Of a stretch of DNA of 64,000 nucleotides, positions 48,676-56,109 are shown piece after piece (within the stretch, counting starts at the first letter, position 1; every line of letters starts with the position of its first letter). This DNA is from DATATV01 sp035551355 (GTDB taxonomy: Bacteria; Actinomycetota; Actinomycetes; Mycobacteriales; Pseudonocardiaceae). The notes under the pieces were generated by a model. The model saw only the letters and a list, made by a program, of their open reading frames with translations, did not search any database and had not been told where the DNA came from. The stretch covers positions 1 to 64,000 of the forward strand of contig DASZNF010000017.1 of assembly GCA_035551355.1 (NCBI GenBank), written 5' to 3'. The translations under genes and the position numbers were made by a program.

Positions 48676-50034
48676 TCAGAGTGAGCTGATCAGTCGTTCC
48701 ACCCGCTCGTCCACGGCCCGGAACGGGTCCTTGCACAACACCGTCCGCTGCGCCTGGTCGTTGAGCTTCAGGTGCACCCAGTCCACCGTGAAGTCCCGCC
48801 CCGCGGCCTGGGCCGCGGCGATGAAGTCGCCGCGCAGCTTGGCCCGGGTGGTCTGCGGCGGTGCCTCCTTGGCTTCCTCGATGGCCTCGTCGTTGGTCAC
48901 TCGCTCGACCATTCCCTTGCGCTGGAACAGATCGAAGATGCCCCGGCCGCGCCGGATGTCGTGGTAGGCCAGGTCCAGCTGCGCCACCCGCGGGCTGGAC
49001 AGCTCCAGGTTGTGCTTGGAGCGGTACTGCTCCACCAACCGGTGCTTGATGGCCCAGTCGATCTCGCGGTCGATCTTGGACAGGTCCTGGCTCTCGATCG
49101 CGTCCAGCGCCCGGCCCCACAGCTCGACCACTCGCTCGGCCACCGGGTCCGGCCCGCGCCGGGCCACGTGCTCGGCGGCGCGGCCGTGGTACTCGCGCTG
49201 GATGTCCAGGGCCGAGGCTTCCCGGCCGCCGGCCAGGCGCACCGGACGCCGCCCAGTCAGATCATGGCTGATCTCGCGGATCGCGCGGATCGGGTTGTCC
49301 AGGCTGAAGTCGCGGAACTGCACGCCCTGCTCGATCATCTCCAGCACCAGATGCGCACTGCCCACCTTCAGCAGCGTGGTCACCTCGGACATGTTCGAGT
49401 CGCCGACAATCACGTGCAGCCGCCGGTAGCGCTCGGCGTCGGCGTGCGGTTCGTCGCGGGTGTTGATGATCGGCCGGGACCTGGTGGTCGCGCTGGACAC
49501 GCCTTCCCAGATGTGCTCGGCCCGCTGGGACAGGCAGTACACCGCACCGCGCGGCGTCTGCAGCACCTTGCCCGCCCCGCAGATCAGTTGCCGGGTCACC
49601 AGGAACGGCAGCAGGATGTCCGCGATCCGGGAGAACTCGCCGGCCCGGGCCACCAGGTAGTTCTCGTGGCAGCCATACGAGTTGCCCGCGGAGTCGGTGT
49701 TGTTCTTGAACAGGAAGATGTCCCCGCCGATGCCCTCGTCGGCCAGCCGCCGCTCGGCGTCGACCAGCAGATCCTCCAGGATCCGCTCGCCCGCCTTGTC
49801 GTGCGTGACCAGCTGGTTGAGGTCGTCACACTCCGCGGTCGCGTATTCGGGGTGCGATCCGACGTCCAGGTAGAGCCGGGAGCCGTTGCGCAGGAACACG
49901 TTCGACGATCGTCCCCAGGACACGACCCGCCGGAACAGGTAGCGCGCCACCTCGTCCGGGGACAGGCGCCGCTGCCCGTGGAACGTGCAGGTGACCCCGA
50001 ATTCGGTCTCGATGCCGAAGATCCGCCGCTGCAT
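48676..50034 (-). CDS. pafA: Pup-protein ligase PafA
   Basis: 452 residues, the standard length. The glutamine-synthetase-like active site is intact: Glu9 in RRIFGIETEFG, Asp57 in RLYLDVGSHPEYATAE, and the ATP-binding INTRDEPHADAERYRRLHV. PafA uses ATP to phosphorylate the C-terminal Glu of deamidated Pup and attaches it to substrate lysines. It lacks the Dop-specific loop present in the paralogue at 53061. It is 109 bp downstream of the DsbA-family gene. In many actinobacteria pafA is immediately followed by pafB, but here the metal module intervenes. Confidence 0.97.
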   Translation of the reverse strand: MQRRIFGIETEFGVTCTFHGQRRLSPDEVARYLFRRVVSWGRSSNVFLRNGSRLYLDVGSHPEYATAECDDLNQLVTHDKAGERILEDLLVDAERRLADEGIGGDIFLFKNNTDSAGNSYGCHENYLVARAGEFSRIADILLPFLVTRQLICGAGKVLQTPRGAVYCLSQRAEHIWEGVSSATTRSRPIINTRDEPHADAERYRRLHVIVGDSNMSEVTTLLKVGSAHLVLEMIEQGVQFRDFSLDNPIRAIREISHDLTGRRPVRLAGGREASALDIQREYHGRAAEHVARRGPDPVAERVVELWGRALDAIESQDLSKIDREIDWAIKHRLVEQYRSKHNLELSSPRVAQLDLAYHDIRRGRGIFDLFQRKGMVERVTNDEAIEEAKEAPPQTTRAKLRGDFIAAAQAAGRDFTVDWVHLKLNDQAQRTVLCKDPFRAVDERVERLISSL

Positions 50035-50143
50035 CTCTCCACACTAGGCGCTCGGAGCGAAAACCTCGCTGTGCCGTTCGGGGGTTACCGGGTTGTGTCG
50101 CGGTTTTTCCTGTCACAGTCCGCGGAATGAGACGGCCGAGCGA

Positions 50144-50833
50144 TCACACGGCGCAGGCGCCGTCCGCGCAGTCCCCGCCACCGCCGGGCACCGGCGAGGG
50201 CGCGGTTTCCTGGGCCACCCGCTCCAGGACCTGCAGGAACACCGACGCCTCCTGGGCGCCCTGCACCGCGTACTTGTCCTCGAACACGAAGGTCGGCACC
50301 GCGCTGACGCCCAGCGCCCGGGCGTGCTCCAGCTCCTCCCGGACCTCGGCCGTGCCATCGTCCCCGGCCAGGAACTCGGCGACCCGCGCCTGGTCCAGCC
50401 CGGCCCGCTGCGCCAGCGCCACCAGGTCCTCGGGCCGGCCGACGTCGGCGCCCTCGGTGAAGTAGCCGGCCAGCAGGGTGTTCTTGAGCGTCGTCTGGAC
50501 GTCGCGGCCGTACTCCTGCCCGGCCAGCCACAGCAGCCGGTGCGCGGTGAAGGTGTTGACCGCCCGGGTCTTGTCCATCCGGAACTCCAGGCCCTCGCCC
50601 TTGGCGATCTGGCTGACCTGGGCGTGTTTGTCCCGGAACCCGGGCCCGAACTTCCGATCGGTGTACTCGTAGAGCGGCACCGAGGCGTCCGGGGTGGTCG
50701 GGTCCAGCTGGAACGGCCGGAACGTCACCGTGACCTCGTCCGCGCCCGGGAACGCGGCCAGCGCGCGCTCGAACCGCGCCTTGCCGATGTAGCACCAGGG
50801 GCAGGCGATGTCGGAATAGATGTCGACCTTCAC
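50144..50833 (-). CDS. DsbA-family (FrnE-like) oxidoreductase
   Basis: 229 residues: thioredoxin fold with helical insertion. The active site is DIACPWCYIGKARFERAL (C-P-W-C), and the cis-Pro loop is GVSAVPTFVFEDKYAV. The C-terminus ends DCADGACAV, an extra C-x4-C pair that could act in redox or metal binding. No signal peptide, so cytoplasmic. Actinobacterial FrnE-like proteins are implicated in redox defence and polyketide chemistry. It lies between prcA (46-bp gap) and pafA on the same strand, so it is likely co-transcribed with the proteasome genes. Confidence 0.9.
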   Translation of the reverse strand: MKVDIYSDIACPWCYIGKARFERALAAFPGADEVTVTFRPFQLDPTTPDASVPLYEYTDRKFGPGFRDKHAQVSQIAKGEGLEFRMDKTRAVNTFTAHRLLWLAGQEYGRDVQTTLKNTLLAGYFTEGADVGRPEDLVALAQRAGLDQARVAEFLAGDDGTAEVREELEHARALGVSAVPTFVFEDKYAVQGAQEASVFLQVLERVAQETAPSPVPGGGGDCADGACAV

Positions 50834-50879
50834 GCCCCGGTCAACCCGGGGCGTGCGGGATTTCTTCCCGGCTGGGACC

Positions 50880-51704
50880 TCAGCTGTCGGTCTTGGGCTC
50901 GTCCGGCTTGTCCTCGGACTTGTCCTCGTCCTCGGCCGGTTCCGGCGCGGCCGGCAGCACCGCGGACAGCGCGGCCCCGGTGATCCGGCGGAACGCCCGG
51001 GTCGGCCGGATGCGGTCCAGCACGGCCACCTCGAGCCGGTCGATGTCCAGCAGCCCGGACTCCCCAGAGCCGCCGCTGCCGCCGTTGCTCGACGCCGAGC
51101 CGGATGCCCCGGCCGAGCCCCCGGAGGCGCTCCCCAAGCCGCTCAGCGCCTTCACGGCCACTTCCAGCGCGGCCGGCAGCTCCATGCCCTCGGTGTAGGT
51201 GTCCCGCAGCGCCGAGGAGATCGTGTCGGTCAGCCCGCCCATCACCATGAACTGCGGCTCGTCCACGATCGATCCGTCGTAGGTGAGCCGGAACATCTGG
51301 TCGGTCTCGGCGGTCTGGCCCACCTCGGCCACGCAGATCTCCACCTCGAACGGCTTGAGCTGCTCGGTGAAGATGCTGCTCAGGGTCTGGGCGTACACGT
51401 TGGCCAGCTGCCGGGCGGACACGTCGCGCCGGTCGTAGGAGTAGCCCCACAGGTCCACGTGCCGGATGCCGGCCCGGCGCAGGCTGTCGAACTCGCTGTA
51501 GCGGCCGGCCGCGGCGAAGCCGATGCGGTCATAGATCTCCGAGACCTTGTGCAGCGTGCTCTTCGGCGGGATCTCCGCGACGAACAGCACCCCGCCCGCG
51601 TACTTCAGCACGACCACGCTCTTGCCCCGGGAGATGCCCTTGCGGGCCAGCTCGGAGCGCTCACGCATCAGCTGCTCGGGCGAGGCGTACAGCGGCATGG
51701 TCAC
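50880..51704 (-). CDS. prcA: Proteasome alpha subunit PrcA
   Basis: 274 residues. N-terminal YASPEQLMRERSELARKGISRGKSVV is the gate-forming alpha-subunit signature, with no catalytic Thr. Between the last core helix and the C-terminal helix (RLEVAVLDRIRPTRAFRRI) lies a Gly/Ser-rich insertion of about 30 residues, longer than in M. tuberculosis. The acidic tail EDEDKSEDKPDEPKTDS follows. It forms the outer rings that dock Mpa and other activators. GTG 51704 start; ATG 51698 is an alternative. 43 bp downstream of prcB. Confidence 0.97.
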   Translation of the reverse strand: MTMPLYASPEQLMRERSELARKGISRGKSVVVLKYAGGVLFVAEIPPKSTLHKVSEIYDRIGFAAAGRYSEFDSLRRAGIRHVDLWGYSYDRRDVSARQLANVYAQTLSSIFTEQLKPFEVEICVAEVGQTAETDQMFRLTYDGSIVDEPQFMVMGGLTDTISSALRDTYTEGMELPAALEVAVKALSGLGSASGGSAGASGSASSNGGSGGSGESGLLDIDRLEVAVLDRIRPTRAFRRITGAALSAVLPAAPEPAEDEDKSEDKPDEPKTDS

Positions 51705-51747
51705 GTTGGACTCCTGGAGGGTTGAGATTAGGTGCGGGCGGGAGCGG

Positions 51748-52611
51748 TCAGCGGTTGGGGTGTTCCATGCGGCCGGCGACCACGGCCTCGGCCACCTCCG
51801 CGGTGCGCTCCTCGGGCAGCTTCACCGCGCCGTCGGCCGCGGTCACGGTGACCACCGTGGGGTAGATCCTGCGGGCCACGTCCGGGCCGCCGGTCGCGGA
51901 GTCGTCGTCGGCCGCGTCGTAGAGCGCCTCGATCGCGTTGCGCACCGCGGTGTCCGCGTCCGCGTTCGGGTCGAAGGTCTTCTTCAGCGCCGATTTCGCG
52001 AAGAGCGAACCGGAGCCGATGCCGTGGTATCCCGACAGTTCCTCGAACCGGCCGCCGGACACGTCGAAGGACACGATCCGCCCGGCCCGGTCCGGGTCGG
52101 GCGCCTCGGTGTCGTAACCGACGAACAGCGGCACGGCGACCAGTCCGGCCATGGCCGCGTCCAGGTTGCCGCGCACCATGGTGGCCAGCTTGTTGGCCTT
52201 ACCGTCCAGGGACAGCGAGACGCCCTCGATCTTCTCGTAGTGCTGCAGTTCCACCGCGTAGAGCCGCAACAGTTCCACGCCGATGCCCGCGCTCCCCGCG
52301 ATGCCCGCCGCCGAGTAGGTGTCGGTGACGTACACCTTGTCCATCGTGTTGTAGGCGATCAGGTTGCCCGAGGTGGCGCGCCGGTCACCGGCGATCAGCA
52401 CGCCGCCGCGGAACATCACGGCCACCACGGTGGTGCCGTGCGGGACCTGCACCGGGCTCGTTCCCGGTTGCCGCCCGGCGGCGAATCGGTTGCCCGGCAG
52501 CAACTCGGGCGCCTGCACCCGCAGGAAGTCGGTGAACGAGGACGTTCCGGTGGTCAGATGGGCAGCGGTCAGTCCAACGCCCTGGCCGAAGCGGGACGGC
52601 GTGGGTTCCAT
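51748..52611 (-). CDS. prcB: Proteasome beta subunit PrcB
   Basis: 287 residues with a 59-residue propeptide. Autocatalytic cleavage before Thr60 in VPHGTTVVAVMF exposes the nucleophile. Catalytic partners Asp and Lys are in LIAGDRRATSG and DKVYVTD. SAGIGVELLRLYAVELQHY is the mid-domain helix, and GSGSLFAKSALKK the late-strand loop. It forms the inner proteolytic rings of the 20S core. The 134-bp gap to pup contains short inverted repeats. Confidence 0.97.
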   Translation of the reverse strand: MEPTPSRFGQGVGLTAAHLTTGTSSFTDFLRVQAPELLPGNRFAAGRQPGTSPVQVPHGTTVVAVMFRGGVLIAGDRRATSGNLIAYNTMDKVYVTDTYSAAGIAGSAGIGVELLRLYAVELQHYEKIEGVSLSLDGKANKLATMVRGNLDAAMAGLVAVPLFVGYDTEAPDPDRAGRIVSFDVSGGRFEELSGYHGIGSGSLFAKSALKKTFDPNADADTAVRNAIEALYDAADDDSATGGPDVARRIYPTVVTVTAADGAVKLPEERTAEVAEAVVAGRMEHPNR

Positions 52612-52745
52612 ACGGGCTTTGTTCTCCTGTCACATTCACGCGGGCGGGGACGCGCCCCGTTACCGGGGCAAGCGACAGCAACGCTAACGAACAGTCGGGA
52701 CGGACGAGCGCGACACGCGCGGGGATCAGCTACCGGCGAAACCGG

Positions 52746-52940
52746 TCACTGGCCGCCCTTCTGCACGTAGGCACGCACGAAGTCCTCGGCGTTCTCCTCC
52801 AGCACGTCGTCGATCTCGTCCAGGATGGCGTCGACGTCCTCGTTGAGCTGCTCGCGCCGTTCCTGACCCGCCGGGGCACCGCCCTCGACATCGTCGTCAC
52901 CGTCGCCGCCGCCTTGCCGTTGAACCTGCTCCTGGGCCAT
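52746..52940 (-). CDS. pup: Prokaryotic ubiquitin-like protein Pup
   Basis: 64 residues, intrinsically disordered N-terminus rich in Gly/Asp/Gln, then the helix-forming LNEDVDAILDEIDDVLEENA, which pairs with the Mpa coiled coil, and the conserved end YVQKGGQ. The terminal Gln must be deamidated by Dop before PafA can use it. ATG 52940 has a GGGAGG site. Located between dop and prcB, the usual order. Confidence 0.97.
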   Translation of the reverse strand: MAQEQVQRQGGGDGDDDVEGGAPAGQERREQLNEDVDAILDEIDDVLEENAEDFVRAYVQKGGQ

Positions 52941-53027
52941 GTTCGCCTCCCGAGCTGACCTGCGTTCGCCGTTTCCGGCCTATCTGAAGAGATTACCCAG
53001 CAGAACCGACACCAGGCGAGGATTGCC

Positions 53028-53052
53028 ACGCACCGTGTCGATCACGGTGCGT
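53028..53052 (-). terminator. Hairpin between dop and pup
   Basis: ACGCACCGTG (53028-53037) and CACGGTGCGT (53043-53052) form a 10-bp perfect stem with a 5-nt loop, 8 bp after the dop stop. It would reduce readthrough from dop into pup, so that the abundant Pup and PrcBA need an internal promoter (the remaining 87 bp), or it may be an mRNA processing or stabilising element. Confidence 0.6.
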
Positions 53053-53060
53053 CAACGGTT

Positions 53061-54560
53061 TCATCCCCGGGTCAGCGCGGAGACCAGGTCGTCGGCCGTC
53101 TCTGCCGCCTCCAGCAGGGCTCCGACGTGCGCTTTCGTCCCGCGCAGCGGTTCCAGCGTCGGGATGCGCACCAGTGACTCGCGGCCCAGGTCGAAGATGA
53201 CCGAATCCCACGATGCGGCCGCGATCGCCGCCGGGTAGCGCTCAAGGCACTTGCCGCGGAAGTAGGCGCGGGTGTCCTCCGGCGGCTTGGTCACCGCCTC
53301 GCGCACCTCCTCCTCGCTGACCAGGCGCTTCATCGAGCCGCGGGAGACCAGCCGGTTGTACAGGCCCTTGTCCAGCCGCACGTCGCTGTACTGCAGGTCG
53401 ACCAGGTGCAGCCGCGGGGAGCCCCAGCCCAGGTTGTCCCGGGAGCGGAAGCCCTCCAGCAGCCGCAGTTTGGCCGGCCAGTCCAGCCGGTCGGCGCATT
53501 CCGTCGGGTCGCGGGCCAGGCAGTCCAGCACCTCGCCCCAGGTGCGCAGAACGTCCATGGAGACCCGGTCGGCGCCTTCCTGCTCCACGTGCTGGCTGGC
53601 CAGTTCGTGGTAGGCGAACTGCATGTCCAGGCCGGTCCACTTGCGGCCGTTGGCCAGTTCCACCGTCGTCTTGAGCGTCGGGTCGTGGCTGATCTGGTGC
53701 ACCGCGCGGACCGGGTCGGCCAGCCGCAGGTGGTCGAACCGCTGTCCGGCCTCGATCATGTCCAGCACCAGTGCGGCGGTGCCGACCTTGAGGTAGGTGG
53801 CGTACTCGGCCAGATTGGCGTCGCCGATGATCACGTGCAGCCTGCGATACTTGTCCGCGTCCGAGTGCGGCTCGTCGCGGGTGTTGATGATGCCGCGCTT
53901 GAGCGTGGTCTCCAGGCCGACCTCGACCTCGATGTAGTCGGCGCGCTGGGACAGCTGGAATCCCGGCTTGTCGCCGGTGGCGCCCAGCCCGACCCGGCCG
54001 GCGCCGCACATCACCTGGCGGGTGGCGAAGAACGGGGTGAGCCCGCCGATCACCGCGGTGAACGGGGTGCTGCGGGCCATCAGGTAGTTCTCGTGGGTGC
54101 CGTAGCTGGCGCCCTTGCCGTCCACGTTGTTCTTGTACAGCTGCAGTCGCGGCTGGCCGGGCACGGTGGCGGCCTTGAGCGCGGCCTCCTCCATCACCCG
54201 CTCGCCCGCCTTGTCCCAGATGACCGCGTCCCGGGCGTTGGTGACCTCGGGCGCGGAGTACTCGGGGTGGGCGTGGTCGACGTAGAGCCGGGCGCCGTTG
54301 GTGAGGATCACGTTGGCCGCGCCGAGGTCGTCCACGTCCGGGTCGCCCTGCGGGGCGCCGGGCGCGCCGAGGTCGAAGCCGCGGGCGTCGCGCAGCGGCG
54401 ATTCCACCTCGTAGTCCCAGCGGGCGCGGCGCGCCCTCGGCACCTCGGCCGCCGCGGCATAGGCCAGCACGACCTGCGTCGAGGTCAGCACCGGGTTCGC
54501 CGTGGCATCGCCGGGAACGGAGATGCCGTATTCCACCTCGGTACCCATGATCCGCCTCAT
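53061..54560 (-). CDS. dop: Pup deamidase/depupylase Dop
   Basis: 499 residues. MRRIMGTEVEYGISVPGD gives Glu8 and Glu10 for metal binding. RARWDYEVESPLRDARGFDLG followed by a GAPQGDPDVDDLG segment is the Dop-specific loop absent from PafA. Asp95 in RLYVDHAHPEYSAPE is the catalytic nucleophile. The enzyme converts the C-terminal Gln of Pup to Glu and removes Pup from substrates. First gene of the proteasome set. Divergent from a Nudix gene by 32 bp. Confidence 0.97.
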   Translation of the reverse strand: MRRIMGTEVEYGISVPGDATANPVLTSTQVVLAYAAAAEVPRARRARWDYEVESPLRDARGFDLGAPGAPQGDPDVDDLGAANVILTNGARLYVDHAHPEYSAPEVTNARDAVIWDKAGERVMEEAALKAATVPGQPRLQLYKNNVDGKGASYGTHENYLMARSTPFTAVIGGLTPFFATRQVMCGAGRVGLGATGDKPGFQLSQRADYIEVEVGLETTLKRGIINTRDEPHSDADKYRRLHVIIGDANLAEYATYLKVGTAALVLDMIEAGQRFDHLRLADPVRAVHQISHDPTLKTTVELANGRKWTGLDMQFAYHELASQHVEQEGADRVSMDVLRTWGEVLDCLARDPTECADRLDWPAKLRLLEGFRSRDNLGWGSPRLHLVDLQYSDVRLDKGLYNRLVSRGSMKRLVSEEEVREAVTKPPEDTRAYFRGKCLERYPAAIAAASWDSVIFDLGRESLVRIPTLEPLRGTKAHVGALLEAAETADDLVSALTRG

Positions 54561-54592
54561 GTCCTCCAGCCTACGGGTGCGACCATCGGTTT

Positions 54593-55105
54593 GTGGCCTC
54601 GGATGAACTGGTGTCGCGTTACGACGAACACGGTGCGGTCATCGGCGCGGTGCCCCGGGCGGTCATGCGAGCCGAAGGGCTCTGGCACGCGGCCACTCTG
54701 GTGCTGGTCCGCTCCCCCGACGGCGAACGGGTCTATGTGCATCGCCGGAGCGCCGACAAGGACGTTTTCCCGGGGTTGCACGACTGCTGGGCCGGCGGGG
54801 TGGTCGCGGCCGGGGAGACGCCGGATGAGGGCGCGGAACGGGAGCTGGCCGAGGAACTGGGCATCACCGGGGCGCCACTGGCCAAGCTGTTCGACTTTCG
54901 TTACGTGGCACCGCCGATCCGTTACCACGCCTTCACCTACGAGGTGTGCTGGTCCGGTCCGGTGGTGCACCAGCCGGAAGAGGTCGTGGCCGGCTGGTGG
55001 ATGCCGCTGACCGAACTGCGGGAACGGCTGGCCGACCCAGAGTTCGGCTTCGTGCCCGACGGCCGGGCCGCCATCGAGAAATGGTTTGCCGCGCGGGAAA
55101 GCTGA
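54593..55105 (+). CDS. Nudix hydrolase
   Basis: 170 residues. The Nudix box is GGVVAAGETPDEGAERELAEELGI (quoted part GETPDEGAERELAEELGI), with the expected G-x5-E-x7-R-E-x2-E-E pattern. RAEGLWHAATLVLVRSPDG precedes it and KDVFPGLHDCWAGG resembles the isopentenyl-diphosphate-isomerase/YfcD-like subgroup, so a small diphosphate substrate is likely. GTG 54593 start, leaving only a 32-bp divergent gap to dop. Ends at a strong bidirectional terminator. Confidence 0.9.
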   Translation: MASDELVSRYDEHGAVIGAVPRAVMRAEGLWHAATLVLVRSPDGERVYVHRRSADKDVFPGLHDCWAGGVVAAGETPDEGAERELAEELGITGAPLAKLFDFRYVAPPIRYHAFTYEVCWSGPVVHQPEEVVAGWWMPLTELRERLADPEFGFVPDGRAAIEKWFAARES

Positions 55106-55120
55106 GCGCACGCACATGGA

Positions 55121-55160
55121 GTGCCCCGCGGAGCCGGGGGACGAAGGCTCCGCGGGGCAC
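55121..55160. terminator. 15-bp perfect hairpin terminator
   Basis: GTGCCCCGCGGAGCC (55121-55135) and GGCTCCGCGGGGCAC (55146-55160) pair fully around a 10-nt loop, midway between the convergent Nudix and stress-protein genes (15 bp to each stop). The most convincing terminator in the window. Confidence 0.88.
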
Positions 55161-55175
55161 TTGACCCGGGCGAGG

Positions 55176-55688
55176 TCACATGGTCGGCGTGGTGGTCTTG
55201 GTGGCCAGTTCGGCCAGCAACTGACGAGCCAGTTCGGCGTTGCGCGGCTGGCACAGCACGTCGTAGCGACGGGCCACCAGCTGACTCTGCGAGACGAAGT
55301 CGCGCTGGCCGTGCGTGGCGCCGTAGCGCACCGCCGAGCTGGCCAGGCCGAAGCCGACGCCGATGACCAGGCCGATGAGCATCGGCGCCAGTCCGGCGGC
55401 CGGGGTGAAGATGCTCAGCAGCAGGCCCACGAACAGGCCCAACCAGGCCCCGCCGGCCGCGCCGGTGCCGAGTACCCGGCCCCAGGTCAGCCGGGCCTGG
55501 ACCTTCTCCACGATCATCGGCTCGACGCCGACGATGGTCACGTCCTGCACCGGGAAGTTGTTGTCCGACAGGTAGTCCACCGCGCGCTGGGCCTGCTCGT
55601 AGGTGTCGTACGAGCCGATCGGCCACCCGCTGGGCGGCGTGGGCAGACCAGCGGCGCCAGCGGTGTTCGGTGCGAATGTGGCGGTCAT
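55176..55688 (-). CDS. General stress protein 17M-like membrane protein
   Basis: 170 residues from ATG 55688, with an excellent GGAGGGTGAG site. Residues about 22-60 (SYDTYEQAQRAVDYLSDNNF, then VQDVTIVGVEP) are the general-stress-protein 17M domain. Two glycine-rich membrane helices (GAAGGAWLGLFVGLLLSIF and LIGLVIGVGFGLA) follow, then a C-terminal soluble helix with a YDVLCQP segment. Role unknown, often stress-induced. Located between the Nudix and mpa genes. Confidence 0.85.
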   Translation of the reverse strand: MTATFAPNTAGAAGLPTPPSGWPIGSYDTYEQAQRAVDYLSDNNFPVQDVTIVGVEPMIVEKVQARLTWGRVLGTGAAGGAWLGLFVGLLLSIFTPAAGLAPMLIGLVIGVGFGLASSAVRYGATHGQRDFVSQSQLVARRYDVLCQPRNAELARQLLAELATKTTTPTM

Positions 55689-55798
55689 AAGTCTCACCCT
55701 CCGAGACTGAAGTTTGAGTCCCTTTGGCCTGTTCAACGCCGGGCTCCCGGCGGCTTGTGCCCGATGCCGGAAGTCCACAGACGACTATCAGGAAGCTC

Positions 55799-56020
55799 TC
55801 AGCGAACGCTCGGGCGCAGCACGCGTTCGAACCAGTGCTCGGCGTAGGGTTCGCGGTTGTAGGCGGGGATTTCGGTGCTGGGCTCGGTCTGTTGCGCCGC
55901 GTCGACCTCAGCGTCCGAGGCCGGGCGGCCGTGATAGCGGGACACGATGTCGGTGAAGTAGGCGCGCAGCAGCGCGGCCGAGGAGGGCGCGCCGATCGGT
56001 TCCGGGGCAACAGAAAGCAC
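55799..56020 (-). CDS. Small hypothetical protein, possibly a truncated GNAT start
   Basis: 73 residues from GTG 56020. The middle, LLRAYFTDIVSRYHGRPASDAEVDAAQQTEPS, is split here as YFTDIVSRYHGRPAS and DAEVDAAQQTEPS. It resembles the N-terminal segment of some actinobacterial GNAT proteins, but the acetyl-CoA motif is absent and the rest (YAEHWFERVLRP) is unlike one. It may be a truncated gene or a distinct small protein. Lies between mpa and the stress-protein gene on the same strand. A TTG at 56023 is also possible as start. Confidence 0.5.
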   Translation of the reverse strand: MLSVAPEPIGAPSSAALLRAYFTDIVSRYHGRPASDAEVDAAQQTEPSTEIPAYNREPYAEHWFERVLRPSVR

Positions 56021-56109
56021 CAAGCGAGACTAACGAAACCCATACCGCCCAGCCGAAATGCCACGCGGCACGCCCCGAAACCCGGGCGTGCCGCGCGTTC
56101 GACCGCTTG

